64,000 nucleotides of DNA, taken from contig NZ_LMHY01000022.1 in NCBI RefSeq assembly GCF_001429045.1, positions 390,724-454,723 on the forward strand. Direction: 5' to 3'. Both the position numbers and the translations under genes were made by a program. The notes beneath the pieces were generated by a model that was not told the origin of the DNA, searched no databases, and was given only the letters and a program-made list of their open reading frames with translations. The stretch is from Pseudomonas sp. Root71. GTDB lineage: Bacteria; Pseudomonadota; Gammaproteobacteria; Pseudomonadales; Pseudomonadaceae. Positions 7,726-16,610 of this stretch are shown here, piece by piece (within the stretch, counting starts at the first letter, position 1; each line of letters begins with the position of its first letter).

Positions 7726-7989
7726 TGAGGGAGGGGAAGAGTGGAAGCTCCAGTCGAATACCATCGATACTGACCTATAACTTAGCTAAACTAAACAACC
7801 ATTTAGTTTAGTTATAATTTCTGGTTATTAATGAAGGAGGGGAGTTGACCAGATGATCCAGAGGCAGCTCACCCTTATTCGCTATCTTCCAAATATGTGC
7901 TGTATCTTTCAAACATACGTGTATTCGGTAACAAGCCCCGTAAATAAAGGGCTACAGCCATCTGCGGTGGCCACTCAAAGGAGTATGCA
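7726..7989. other. AT-rich inter-operon region with an orphan regulatory palindrome
   Basis: Between the dehydrogenase stop and the gene remnant lie an inverted repeat (7786-7811) and a strong Shine-Dalgarno-like AAGGAGGGGA near 7834 placed before an ATG at 7853. The frame from that ATG runs 61 codons and resembles nothing I recognise. The region looks like promoter and leader sequence left after gene loss. Confidence 0.4.
7786..7811. promoter_or_regulatory. Inverted repeat CTAAACTAAA/TTTAGTTTAG
   Basis: Perfect 10-bp arms separated by six bases, followed by TTATAATTT, which could be a promoter -10 region. AT-rich arms argue for an operator rather than a terminator. Confidence 0.4.
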
Positions 7990-8483
7990 ATGGCTCATTT
8001 TCCAAGCTGGATGCTTTAATGCGCTCACAATTACCTGAAAGCCGCTGAGATTCTGGATGTGCAGAACCTACCGCACGTTGCCCAGGTCGATGCGGCGATT
8101 GACATGGAAACCCTGCTCAAGAGCTTTATTTCCGTGCCTGACCAGCATCAAGGCACATCCGGCGAGATCTACAAACTCGACGTCTAGCGTTGGCCGCGGC
8201 ATAAGCACGATCTATTGACGTTGTTCCATGCGATGCCCGAACCGATTCGTAGCGGCTTGGCCCTGGACAGCCAGGAAGATTCCTTCGAGAGATACCGCGA
8301 CGTGTTCACCAACAGCCGGTATCCGTATGAGTCGAGCAGCTGGAAATTTTCCGATCCGGTACTGATGAGGAGCTGCGGTGGACTCTGGCCAATATGGTTG
8401 GCGATTCAAGGTGCAAGGTTCTCACGATCCGTTCGGTCCTGGATTACCTGATTGAGGTGCAGGCACGAACTGCAGCAGAGTGA
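7990..8483 (+). pseudogene. Remnant of a conserved hypothetical (HEPN-like) gene
   Basis: An AAAGGAG site precedes ATG 7990 (MAHFPSW...). The reading frame then shifts before HNYLKAAEIL (about 8026), continues to an in-frame TAG at 8185-8187, and resumes with RHKHDLLTLFHAMPEPIR and VFTNSRYPYE. It appears to shift frame again near 8370 to a segment ending YLIEVQARTAAE with a stop at 8481. The HDLL...FTNSRYPYE arrangement resembles small hypothetical proteins with HEPN-like folds, but that assignment is from memory and weak. One stop plus at least two frameshifts make it non-functional. Confidence 0.55.
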
Positions 8484-8548
8484 TCGAGGCCTGAGCCTGG
8501 CTTCAAATCTGACCACCATGCGCTCCCAGCTCCGCGTATGATGTTGCG

Positions 8549-8564
8549 CATAATGTATATTATG
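8549..8564. promoter_or_regulatory. 16-bp palindrome upstream of ptxS
   Basis: CATAATGTATATTATG has perfect 6-bp arms around GTAT. It lies about 150 bases before the ptxS start and may be an operator or part of an AT-rich promoter. Confidence 0.3.
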
Positions 8565-8645
8565 TTAAATGCAATATCATTTGTCGCTCATTGTTCGACA
8601 ATCAACCATCCGGGGCTTGACGGCGAATTGGCTTTTGGTGTTTCC

Positions 8646-8659
8646 TGAAACCGGTTTCA
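8646..8659. promoter_or_regulatory. PtxS operator (ptxS promoter)
   Basis: TGAAACCGGTTTCA is the published PtxS recognition palindrome. It lies 54 bases before the ptxS start codon, consistent with autorepression. An identical copy precedes kguE. Confidence 0.85.
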
Positions 8660-8713
8660 GTGCTATCTCACGAAGCACCCGACCTTATAAATCCAATAAG
8701 AAGGTTTCAGACC

Positions 8714-9739
8714 GTGAACGATTTCTCCGCCGCCCAGCGCAGCCGCGTGACCATGCTCGACGTGGCCGAACACGCCAAGGTCTCCAAGGCCAGCGTTTCG
8801 CGGTTCATTGGCGATGATCGCGCCCTGCTCTCCGATGCCATTGCCCAGCGCATCGAACAGGCAATTGCCGAACTCGGCTATCGCCCGAACCAGATGGCCC
8901 GTGGCCTGAAACGCGGGCGCACCCGCCTGATCGGCATGCTGGTGGCCGATATCCGCAACCCTTATTCAATTGCCGTGATGCACGGGGTGGAAACCGCCTG
9001 CCGTCAGCACGGCTATAGCCTGGTGGTGTGCAACACCGACCGCGACGACGAGCAAGAACGCCAGCACCTGGCCCTGCTGCGCTCGTACAACATCGAAGGC
9101 TTGATCGTGAACACCCTCGGTCATCATCGTGACGAGTTGCACGAACTGCACCGGGAAATGCCCCTGGTACTGGTGGATCGCAAGGTGGAGCACCTTGAAA
9201 GCGATATGGTCGGGCTGAACAACCCGCAGGCCATCGACATGGCCCTTAACCACCTTGAAGAACGCGGTTATTGCGATGTATTGCTGGTGACTGAGCCGCT
9301 TGATGGCACCAGTTCGCGAATTGAGCGGGTCAGCAGCTTCAAGGCACAAATCGAGCAACGCCCGGCGCTTCGCGGCACGCACATCGAAACAGGCAGCGAA
9401 CTGACCGCACAATTGAAATCCTTCCTCGACACGCCTGGGCCCGGCCCGAAGGCACTGTTTTGCGCGAACGGGATTGCCGCGCTCGCCAGCACCCATGCGT
9501 TGCGTGAACTCAAGTGCAACCTGTTCGATGACGTGGGCTTGATTGCCCTCGATGACCTGGATTGGTACCCGCTGGTGGGCAGCGGCATTACCGCCCTCGC
9601 GCAGCCGACCACCGAGATGGGCGCCAGTGCTTTTGAGTGCCTGCTCAAGCGGCTGCGCGGGGATGACGGGGCGGTGCGGACGCTGGATTTTTCGGCGCGG
9701 CTGATTGTGCGGGGGTCGACCCGTGGGAATTTGCGTTGA
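8714..9739 (+). CDS. ptxS: LacI-family regulator PtxS of 2-ketogluconate metabolism
   Basis: A 341-residue LacI-type repressor. The N-terminal helix-turn-helix reads TMLDVAEHAKVSKASVSRF, followed by a hinge helix (YRPNQMARGLKRG) and a periplasmic-binding-protein-like sensor domain. Start chosen at GTG 8714, which has AAGAAGG upstream and leaves the operator in the 5' leader; an upstream frame start at 8660 would abut the operator. The match to PtxS rests on synteny with kguEKTD and the two PtxS palindromes. Known biology: PtxS represses ptxS and the kgu genes, and 2-ketogluconate releases it from DNA. Confidence 0.9.
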   Translation: MNDFSAAQRSRVTMLDVAEHAKVSKASVSRFIGDDRALLSDAIAQRIEQAIAELGYRPNQMARGLKRGRTRLIGMLVADIRNPYSIAVMHGVETACRQHGYSLVVCNTDRDDEQERQHLALLRSYNIEGLIVNTLGHHRDELHELHREMPLVLVDRKVEHLESDMVGLNNPQAIDMALNHLEERGYCDVLLVTEPLDGTSSRIERVSSFKAQIEQRPALRGTHIETGSELTAQLKSFLDTPGPGPKALFCANGIAALASTHALRELKCNLFDDVGLIALDDLDWYPLVGSGITALAQPTTEMGASAFECLLKRLRGDDGAVRTLDFSARLIVRGSTRGNLR

Positions 9740-9799
9740 ATGTTAAGGCCTGCTCGCGAAGAGGCCCCAAGTAGCACTAAAAATTTTTTTGAACAAAAA

Positions 9800-9813
9800 T
9801 GAAACCGGTTTCA
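9800..9813. promoter_or_regulatory. PtxS operator (kguE promoter)
   Basis: Second perfect TGAAACCGGTTTCA, located 15 bases before the kguE start codon, between the ptxS stop and kguE. Binding here would block transcription or early elongation of kguEKTD. Confidence 0.87.
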
Positions 9814-9827
9814 GAGGTAGAAAAACA

Positions 9828-10610
9828 ATGAATAGACCAGCCGTTTCCATCAGCCTTTCCAGCTACGGCGCCGACCTTGTGCGTCAACGCGGCCAGGGCA
9901 GCTTCATCGAGATTCTCGCCGCCGCCGGCGCCACGCGCATTGAGTGGCGCGAAGAGTTACTGACCATCGAAGACCCCGCTCAACTGGCCGATGCCACACA
10001 AGCAGAAGGCCTGCAGAGCGTGTATTCGTCGCCCATGGAGCTATGGCTGGCCGGGCAATCCAAACCCAACGCCGAACTGATCACGGCCCTGCAACGCGCC
10101 CAGGCATTCGGCGCCAAATGGTTGAAGGTGTCGCTGGGCTATTTCACCGACAACAGCGATCTGCAAACCCTCGCCCGTGTGCTGGGTGAAAGCGCCGTAC
10201 AGTTGCTGGTGGAAAACGACCAGACCCTGCACGGCGGCCGCATTGAACCCTTCCAGCGTTTTTTCGCGGACGTCGAGCAGCACAACTTGCCGATAAAGAT
10301 GACCTTCGATATCGGCAATTGGCACTGGCAGGACCAGTCCGCCGCCAGCGCCGCGCGCTTGCTCGGGCGTCACGTCGGTTACGTGCACTGCAAAGCGGTG
10401 ACCCGCCGCGCCGACGGCAAGCTGGTGGCCATCCCACCCGCTGCCAGCGATTTTCAACAGTGGGAACACCTGCTGCGGCACATGGCCCAAGGCGTTATGC
10501 GGGCCGCGGAATATCCGCTGCAAGGCGATGACCTGGTGCAACTGACCACCGAGCACGTCGCTGCCCTCGCCCACCTCGGCCAGTCCCAGCTGGAGAGTGC
10601 TCATGTCTGA
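9828..10610 (+). CDS. kguE: 2-ketogluconate utilisation protein KguE (sugar phosphate isomerase/epimerase fold)
   Basis: A 260-residue TIM-barrel protein of the xylose-isomerase-like AP endonuclease family 2. Metal-site acidic and His residues are visible in [21 protein letters not shown] and VGYVHCKAV. Start set at ATG 9828 ([12 protein letters not shown]) with AGAGGTAG upstream; a 13-codon longer start would overlap the PtxS operator. It is the first gene of the kgu operon and overlaps kguK by eight bases. Its exact reaction in 2-ketogluconate catabolism is not settled; it is assumed to be an epimerase. Confidence 0.88.
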   Translation: MNRPAVSISLSSYGADLVRQRGQGSFIEILAAAGATRIEWREELLTIEDPAQLADATQAEGLQSVYSSPMELWLAGQSKPNAELITALQRAQAFGAKWLKVSLGYFTDNSDLQTLARVLGESAVQLLVENDQTLHGGRIEPFQRFFADVEQHNLPIKMTFDIGNWHWQDQSAASAARLLGRHVGYVHCKAVTRRADGKLVAIPPAASDFQQWEHLLRHMAQGVMRAAEYPLQGDDLVQLTTEHVAALAHLGQSQLESAHV

Positions 10611-11589
10611 GATCGATATTCTGTCCTTCGGCGAGACCATGGCGATGTTCGTCGCCGAACAGGCTGGCGATCTGGCCAGCGTCGGCGCTTTCCACAAACG
10701 CATTGCCGGGGCTGACAGCAACGTCGCCATTGGCCTTTCCCGACTGGGCTTCAACGTGGCATGGCTGAGCCGTGTCGGTGCCGATTCGTTGGGCCGGTTT
10801 GTGGTCGACACCCTGGAAAAACAAGGCCTGGATTGCCGCCACGTCGACATCGACACCGCCCACCCGACCGGTTTTCAACTCAAGTCCCGCACCGACGACG
10901 GCAGCGATCCGGTGGTCGAGTACTTCCGCCGTGGTTCGGCGGCCAGTCACCTGTCGCCGCACTCGATCGTGCCCGAATTGCTCAAGGCCCGACACCTGCA
11001 CGCCACCGGCATTCCCCCGGCGCTGTCGGAGTCGGCGCGGCAGATGTCGTTCGAGTTGATGACCCGCATGCGCGAGGCCGGGCGCAGTGTGTCCTTCGAC
11101 CCGAACCTGCGCCCGAGCCTGTGGGCCAGCGAACGACAAATGATCACCGAGATCAACCGCCTCGCCGCCCTCGCCCATTGGGTCCTGCCGGGGTTGAGCG
11201 AAGGTCGCTTGCTGAGCGGTTTCGAAGACCCGGCCGACATCGCCGCCTTCTACCTCGACCAGGGCGCCGAAGCCGTGGCGATCAAGCTTGGCCCACACGG
11301 GGCTTACTACCGCACACATCTTGATCAAGGTTTCGTGGCTGGCGTACCGGTGCAAACAGTGGTCGATACGGTGGGTGCCGGCGATGGTTTTGCCGTCGGC
11401 ATGATCAGCGCGCTGTTGGAAAACCAAAGCGTTGTCGAGGCCGTGAAACGCGCCAACTGGATTGGCAGCCGTGCGGTGCAGAGTCGGGGGGATATGGAGG
11501 GGTTGCCGACCCGCGCCGAAATGGCCAGCGAATTTGAGGCCGCCATCGCGAGCAAGCTCGCTCCCACAGGGGATATGTGTCGAACCTAG
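10603..11589 (+). CDS. kguK: 2-dehydro-3-deoxygluconokinase-type sugar kinase KguK
   Basis: A 328-residue PfkB-family kinase that should phosphorylate 2-ketogluconate at O6 with ATP. PfkB signatures are the N-terminal [14 protein letters not shown] and the C-terminal [12 protein letters not shown], which holds the catalytic Asp and anion hole. ATG 10603 overlaps the kguE stop; GGAGAG is upstream. The last dozen or so residues ([15 protein letters not shown]) are encoded by the left arm and spacer of a REP element, so the natural C-terminus has been rewritten by the repeat. Confidence 0.9.
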   Translation: MSEIDILSFGETMAMFVAEQAGDLASVGAFHKRIAGADSNVAIGLSRLGFNVAWLSRVGADSLGRFVVDTLEKQGLDCRHVDIDTAHPTGFQLKSRTDDGSDPVVEYFRRGSAASHLSPHSIVPELLKARHLHATGIPPALSESARQMSFELMTRMREAGRSVSFDPNLRPSLWASERQMITEINRLAALAHWVLPGLSEGRLLSGFEDPADIAAFYLDQGAEAVAIKLGPHGAYYRTHLDQGFVAGVPVQTVVDTVGAGDGFAVGMISALLENQSVVEAVKRANWIGSRAVQSRGDMEGLPTRAEMASEFEAAIASKLAPTGDMCRT

Positions 11590-11620
11590 ATCCCTTGTGG
11601 GAGCGAGCTTGCTCGCGATG
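11544..11620. repeat. Pseudomonas REP doublet (inverted pair)
   Basis: CATCGCGAGCAAGCTCGCTC begins a 25-base arm at 11544-11568, whose exact reverse complement lies at 11596-11620. This is the common Pseudomonas REP sequence in head-to-head arrangement (REPIN). The left copy lies inside the kguK reading frame; the right copy lies between kguK and kguT. Confidence 0.9.
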
Positions 11621-11692
11621 AGGCCAGTAAAGGCACCGAAGATTTAAACCGTTACCTGCTGCGACAAAAACAACAAGCTCAGGAGCACCACC

Positions 11693-12985
11693 ATGAAAAC
11701 CGCAACGCTCGCCACCCGCCGCTGGTGGTACATCATGCCCATCGTGTTCATCACCTATAGCCTGGCGTATCTGGATCGCGCCAACTATGGATTCGCCGCC
11801 GCGTCCGGCATGGCGGCGGACCTGATGATCACACCAGGGCTGTCGTCGATGCTCGGCGCGCTGTTCTTCCTCGGCTACTTTTTCTTCCAGGTACCCGGCG
11901 CGATCTACGCGCAGAAACACAGTGTGAAGAAGCTGATTTTCGTCAGTCTGATCCTCTGGGGCAGCCTGGCGACGTTGACCGGGATTGTCTCCAATGCCTA
12001 CTGGCTGATCGTCATTCGCTTCATGCTTGGCGTGGTCGAAGCGGCAGTGATGCCGGCAATGCTGATCTACCTGTGCCACTGGTTCACCCGCGCCGAACGC
12101 TCGCGGGCCAACACCTTTCTGATCCTCGGCAACCCGGTGACCATGCTGTGGATGTCGGTGGTCTCGGGCTATCTGGTGCAGCATTACAGCTGGCGCTGGA
12201 TGTTCATCGTCGAAGGTTTGCCAGCGGTGTTGTGGGCATTCATCTGGTGGCGTCTGGCCGATGATCGTCCATCACAAGCCAAGTGGCTCAACGATCAGGA
12301 AAAACAGGACCTGGAAAGCGCACTGGCCGCCGAACAGGTCGGCATCAAGGCCGTGAAGAACTACGCCGAAGCGTTCCGCTCACCCAAAGTGATCATCCTG
12401 GCCCTGCAGTTTTTCTGCTGGAGCATTGGCGTGTACGGTTTCGTGTTGTGGCTGCCGTCGATCCTCAAGGCCGGCGCGCAGATGGACATGGTCCAGGCCG
12501 GCTGGCTGTCGGCGCTGCCGTACCTCGCGGCCGTGATTGGCATGCTGCTGGTGTCCTGGGGTTCGGACAAGCTGCAAAAACGTAAACGTTTCGTCTGGCC
12601 GCCGCTGCTGATTGCTTCGATTGCCTTCTACGGCTCGTACGCATTGGGCGCTGAACATTTCTGGTGGTCCTACACCTTGCTGGTAATTGCCGGGGCCTGC
12701 ATGTACGCGCCTTACGGGCCGTTCTTCGCAATCATTCCGGAAATCCTCCCGGCCAACGTGGCGGGTGGTGCCATGGCGTTGATCAACAGCATGGGCGCGC
12801 TGGGTTCGTTCGGCGGTTCTTATCTGGTCGGTTACCTGAACAGCTCCACCGGTTCGCCCGGCGCGTCGTACTTGTTGATGAGCGGTGCGCTGATGCTTTC
12901 GGTGGTGCTGACGATGTTCCTAAAACCCGGCGCCAGTGACCGCGAGCGGCCCACAGTAGCGCGCACCGCCACTGCACACTCTTGA
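11693..12985 (+). CDS. kguT: 2-ketogluconate transporter KguT (MFS, ACS family)
   Basis: A 430-residue major facilitator protein with about 12 hydrophobic segments, N-terminal YLDRANYGFA (the DRxN-type motif of the anion:cation symporter family) and the RFMLGVVEAAVMPAM segment typical of hexuronate/2-ketogluconate carriers. Inner-membrane symporter that brings 2-ketogluconate from the periplasm, where pseudomonads make it from glucose and gluconate. AGGAGC lies before the ATG. It lies 103 bases after kguK, separated by the right-hand REP copy, which may tune the kguK/kguT mRNA ratio. Confidence 0.9.
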   Translation: MKTATLATRRWWYIMPIVFITYSLAYLDRANYGFAAASGMAADLMITPGLSSMLGALFFLGYFFFQVPGAIYAQKHSVKKLIFVSLILWGSLATLTGIVSNAYWLIVIRFMLGVVEAAVMPAMLIYLCHWFTRAERSRANTFLILGNPVTMLWMSVVSGYLVQHYSWRWMFIVEGLPAVLWAFIWWRLADDRPSQAKWLNDQEKQDLESALAAEQVGIKAVKNYAEAFRSPKVIILALQFFCWSIGVYGFVLWLPSILKAGAQMDMVQAGWLSALPYLAAVIGMLLVSWGSDKLQKRKRFVWPPLLIASIAFYGSYALGAEHFWWSYTLLVIAGACMYAPYGPFFAIIPEILPANVAGGAMALINSMGALGSFGGSYLVGYLNSSTGSPGASYLLMSGALMLSVVLTMFLKPGASDRERPTVARTATAHS

Positions 12986-13006
12986 ATCGATGTTGAGATA
13001 ACCACC

Positions 13007-13984
13007 ATGAAAAAGCAGGTCGTTCTATACAAGAAACTCTCGTCGCCGCTAATGGCTCGCTTGCAAGAGCAGACCGAGGTAACAGTGATCGACAGCCTCG
13101 ACGCCGAGGGCCTGGCGAGACTGCGTGATGCCCTGCCCCGTGCCCATGGCTTGCTCGGTGCAAGCCTGAAGCTGGATGCCGGACTGCTCGACCTGGCACC
13201 GAACCTTGAAGCCGTCGCCAGCGTGTCGGTGGGGGTCGACAACTATGACATCGATTACCTGACCGAGCGGCGCATCCTGCTGACCAATACGCCGGATGTG
13301 CTGACCGAAACCACCGCCGACACCGGTTTCGCGCTGATCCTGGCAACGGCCCGGCGGGTGGTGGAACTGGCGAACCTGGTGCGCACAGGCGGTTGGCAGC
13401 GCAATATCGGCCCCGCACATTTCGGCATCGACGTGCACGGTAAAACCCTGGGCATCATCGGCATGGGCCGCATTGGCGAGGCACTGGCCCAGCGCGGGCA
13501 TTTCGGCTTCGGCATGCCAGTGATCTACCACAGCCACTCGCCCAAACCAGCGGTCGAGCAGCGCTTCGATGCGCAATACCGCAGCTTGAACGACCTGTTG
13601 CAGCAGGCGGATTTCATTTGTCTGACCTTGCCGCTGACTGCGCAAACCGAGGGGCTGATCGGCACCGATGAGTTTGCTTTGATGCGCCCGGAAAGCATCT
13701 TCATCAACATTTCCCGGGGCAAGGTGGTGGACGAAACCGCGTTAATCGACGCATTGCGCCGAGGACAGATTCGCGCGGCCGGGCTGGATGTGTTCGAGCG
13801 TGAGCCGCTGAATCCGGATTCGCCGCTGTTGCAGTTGAGTAATGTGGTGGCGACACCGCACATCGGCTCGGCGACACATGAAACACGGGAGGCGATGGCC
13901 AGGTGCGCGCTGGATAATCTGCTGGCGGCGCTGGCGGGTGAGCGGCCGGCGAATCTGGTGAACACCGGGGCATGGAAGCGTTAG
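13007..13984 (+). CDS. kguD: 2-ketogluconate-6-phosphate reductase KguD
   Basis: A 325-residue D-isomer-specific 2-hydroxyacid dehydrogenase. The Rossmann motif GIIGMGRIGEA lies near residues 150-160. The catalytic Arg is in NISRGK, the Glu in FEREPL and the His in ATPHIGSAT. In the kgu pathway it reduces 2-keto-6-phosphogluconate to 6-phosphogluconate with NAD(P)H, feeding the Entner-Doudoroff route. It is 21 bases downstream of kguT and closes the operon; the next gene is convergent, with its stop about 43 bases away. Confidence 0.9.
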   Translation: MKKQVVLYKKLSSPLMARLQEQTEVTVIDSLDAEGLARLRDALPRAHGLLGASLKLDAGLLDLAPNLEAVASVSVGVDNYDIDYLTERRILLTNTPDVLTETTADTGFALILATARRVVELANLVRTGGWQRNIGPAHFGIDVHGKTLGIIGMGRIGEALAQRGHFGFGMPVIYHSHSPKPAVEQRFDAQYRSLNDLLQQADFICLTLPLTAQTEGLIGTDEFALMRPESIFINISRGKVVDETALIDALRRGQIRAAGLDVFEREPLNPDSPLLQLSNVVATPHIGSATHETREAMARCALDNLLAALAGERPANLVNTGAWKR

Positions 13985-14027
13985 CCGTTCATCAAGCCAC
14001 TGCTCCCGACAAGATTGAGGCAGCGGC

Positions 14028-15332
14028 TCAGCGATTGGTCGCTGCCGACGCCACGTATATCTCGCTGAACTTCGACAATCCTGAATTGAAACGGATCTTG
14101 CCGTGGACTTTATCCTTGGGGGCTAGCAGCACAATTGCCCCCACGATCACTTCGAAAATCCCGGCACCGACAATAACCAGGCCGGTTTCAAAGCGGGCAT
14201 ACAGCGCAGCACCGCAGGCACCGGCAATCAGAATCGACGCGCCCAGCGCCGCAAAACGCAGCCGTGCCAGCCCGGCGATTTCGCTTTGTCTGAACCGGGT
14301 TTGAATCAGCAGAATGAAGGAGATGTCGATCAGTGGCCCGCCGAGTGCCGCAAGACTTGCGCCGACCATCATCCCCGTGAGGACGTGTTCCGGTGGCAGG
14401 TACAGCACCGCCGCACCGATGATCGCGATGCCCAGGCCGTTAACCACGGAACCGAAGGTAAACCCGTGATACAAGCGACGGATCTGCAGATTGCCCACAA
14501 CAAAAATGGAGATCAGGTTCCCTGCCCCGTAAGCCCCCATGATCAGGCCGTAGGCAGCAAACCCCTGTACCCCGAATCCCTGGATATCGTATTTGACGAC
14601 TGCCAGCGCCATGCCGATCGATATCCCCACACTCCAGGCAACATTGCCCAGTCCCGCACACACATACACCGCCTGCATCTGGCTGCGTCCCGCAAGACTT
14701 CTCCAACCGGCGGTAAATCCGGCACGCCGGCTTGTTGCCTTGACAGGTTGGCGCGGCAACGCCTTGCCCAACTTCATGACCGCCCACGCGGAGATCAGGA
14801 AGGTGATGCTATTCAGGGTAAATAGATGCTCGATCGGGATCAGCAGCGTAATCGCCGCTGCCAGCATTGGCCCGATCACCCGGGCGACCCGGATGATCGC
14901 ATCGAACAGCGCATTGACCGATTGCAGCTGGTCCGGCGCCGCGGCAATCCGCGGAAGACTGGCGCGCAGCGCCGGCTCGAACAACGAGTTGACGATCATC
15001 ATGAGCATGAGCGGCACCGCCAGCATCCACAGACTCATGATGCCGAATCCCCAAGCAAGCACCGGAATCAAGGCAAGCCCGGCCCGCGCCAGGTCGGCGC
15101 CGATCATCGTGCGACGGTGGTCCCAGCGCTCAGCCCATATTCCGCCCAGCAAAGCACCTGCCAACGCGGCAGCACCGCGTAAAGCACTGAGCCAGCTTGC
15201 ATCGGTTCCGGCGATCTGCACCGCCATCCAGGCGATGGCAATCGCGAAGAGTTCGTCACCAATCGAAGAAAGCGCCAACCCTCCCCACAGCAAGGCTACG
15301 GGCCGCTGAAGCAACGGCCTGAACAATTTCAT
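14028..15332 (-). CDS. MFS transporter (MFS_3/EntS-like exporter)
   Basis: A 434-residue membrane protein with about 12 transmembrane segments. N-terminal ALSSIGDELFAIAIAWMAVQ and the AERWDHRRTMIGADLARAG loop (variant of motif A) resemble the MFS_3 exporter group that includes the enterobactin exporter EntS and macrolide exporters. Likely proton-driven export of a small amphipathic compound or drug. It stands alone: convergent with kguD, and divergent from the channel-like gene at 15616 with about 280 bases between. No regulator is adjacent. Confidence 0.8.
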   Translation of the reverse strand: MKLFRPLLQRPVALLWGGLALSSIGDELFAIAIAWMAVQIAGTDASWLSALRGAAALAGALLGGIWAERWDHRRTMIGADLARAGLALIPVLAWGFGIMSLWMLAVPLMLMMIVNSLFEPALRASLPRIAAAPDQLQSVNALFDAIIRVARVIGPMLAAAITLLIPIEHLFTLNSITFLISAWAVMKLGKALPRQPVKATSRRAGFTAGWRSLAGRSQMQAVYVCAGLGNVAWSVGISIGMALAVVKYDIQGFGVQGFAAYGLIMGAYGAGNLISIFVVGNLQIRRLYHGFTFGSVVNGLGIAIIGAAVLYLPPEHVLTGMMVGASLAALGGPLIDISFILLIQTRFRQSEIAGLARLRFAALGASILIAGACGAALYARFETGLVIVGAGIFEVIVGAIVLLAPKDKVHGKIRFNSGLSKFSEIYVASAATNR

Positions 15333-15615
15333 ATCATCAACTCCGCACAGTCACTCAACAGGTCTGAAAAAAGCCTGTCGTCTCGTTACCCGCGATCCTG
15401 AACACCCCACTCGCGAGCACTCCCCTCTCCTCCACCTCAATGCAGTCTCCGATGTGGGAAGGGCACGAACCCACTAGACTTCCGGTGGGTGAAGCACCAC
15501 CTACATTTACAACCCGCATTGCCAGGCCAACGACGATGCCTTGCAGATGGCGCGCGCCTGCATTCCCCACATCGCCATCGTTCACTTATTGGACAACCTG
15601 AGAACGGAGTAACGG

Positions 15616-16224
15616 ATGCTTTATTTTCAGCAAATGTTGGGCACCGCCGTGTTTGCCATTACCGGATTGTTAGCTATCCAAAAGGTAGGTGTCGATCTGT
15701 TCGGGGCCGTAGTGCTGGGCATCATCACTGCTATTGGTGGTGGCACCATTCGAGACCTACTGCTGGATCAACCGATTTTCTGGATTGCAGACTTCAACTA
15801 CATCTGGGTCGCATTGGTTACCTCACTACTGGCATTTTTTCTCACCAATAGATTGCACAAACGCTATCAGCTATTGCTGTATCTCGATGGTTTTGCGGCC
15901 GCACTGTTCGGATTAGTCGCTACTGAGAAAGTGATGGCATTACAGCTTGGTGCACCTTTGGCAGTGATGATGGGCGTGCTGACCAGTATTGGAGGCGGCA
16001 TAGCGCGTGATGTGCTAGCCGGCAGGGCCTCGTTGTTGATGTCACGTGAGATCTACGCCACGCCAGTCCTGCTGGGGTGCACCTTGTATGTCTTGCTGCG
16101 CGATACATTTCCGTCAATCCGGATCGCTGGTTGGATCGCTTTGATACTTACCTCTGGATTCAGGTTTCTCGCCATTTATAAAGGGCTCCAAATGCCAGCG
16201 ATTTTCTCCACCAGGCAGAGGTAA
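15616..16224 (+). CDS. TRIC cation channel family protein (UPF0126/YadS-like)
   Basis: A 202-residue polytopic inner-membrane protein with about six to seven hydrophobic segments in two homologous halves. Each half carries the glycine-rich signature of the family: AIGGGTIRDLLLDQP in the first and SIGGGIARDVLAGR in the second. Prokaryotic TRIC homologues form trimeric K+/monovalent cation channels. GGAG lies properly before the ATG. GC content is somewhat lower than in the flanking operons. It ends two bases from the convergent small ORF. Confidence 0.82.
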   Translation: MLYFQQMLGTAVFAITGLLAIQKVGVDLFGAVVLGIITAIGGGTIRDLLLDQPIFWIADFNYIWVALVTSLLAFFLTNRLHKRYQLLLYLDGFAAALFGLVATEKVMALQLGAPLAVMMGVLTSIGGGIARDVLAGRASLLMSREIYATPVLLGCTLYVLLRDTFPSIRIAGWIALILTSGFRFLAIYKGLQMPAIFSTRQR

Positions 16225-16225
16225 G

Positions 16226-16441
16226 TCACGCGAGCTTGATGGCCCCGCCTTGGATATCGTCCCTCGCCATTCGCAAGTCATTGGCGTCTTGGTTGAGCCG
16301 ATGAATCAAGTTCAGTAATCGTTGGCGCAACACCTCATCCTGGAGCTGCTCTGCAGCACGCATCACATCAAGCGCCGCTGCCTCATTGTTGGTGGCAACG
16401 GAATCGAGCAGTTTGCGCATGCTTCTTGATGGCCGATTCAT
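16226..16441 (-). CDS. Small hypothetical helical protein
   Basis: A 71-residue protein without Cys, signal peptide or membrane segment, predicted mostly helical with Leu/Asn/Arg-rich stretches (RMLLNLIHRL-type heptads). ATG 16441 preferred: AGGGAGGG is at normal distance, while the upstream TTG is too close to it. Function not recognised. It may be a small regulator or partner of the adjacent ParA-like ATPase on the same strand, but 169 bases separate them. Confidence 0.5.
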   Translation of the reverse strand: MNRPSRSMRKLLDSVATNNEAAALDVMRAAEQLQDEVLRQRLLNLIHRLNQDANDLRMARDDIQGGAIKLA

Positions 16442-16610
16442 CTCCAACCCTCCCTGGTTTCGGTGGTGCGAATCATATGGCCGGAATGTTTCGTTAGTGT
16501 TTCAGCTGTACGAACTGGTTTTGAATCATCGACCCTGGCTGGTTTGACACTAGCTGGAGTGACACCCCTGAGGGGACGATTACACTTGTAACAGCCCATC
16601 CGCGATGAAG

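Noticed and set aside
7853..8038. 61-codon frame after a strong Shine-Dalgarno
   Set aside because: It runs into the decayed gene in another frame and has no family resemblance; probably a truncated leader.
10495..11427. 310-codon frame opposite to kguE/kguK
   Set aside because: Antisense shadow; kgu synteny and motifs are decisive.
15490..15612. Short frame with a YIYNPHCQAND-like peptide before the TRIC gene
   Set aside because: It has no proper start codon and is too short to assign; perhaps a gene remnant, but not supportable.
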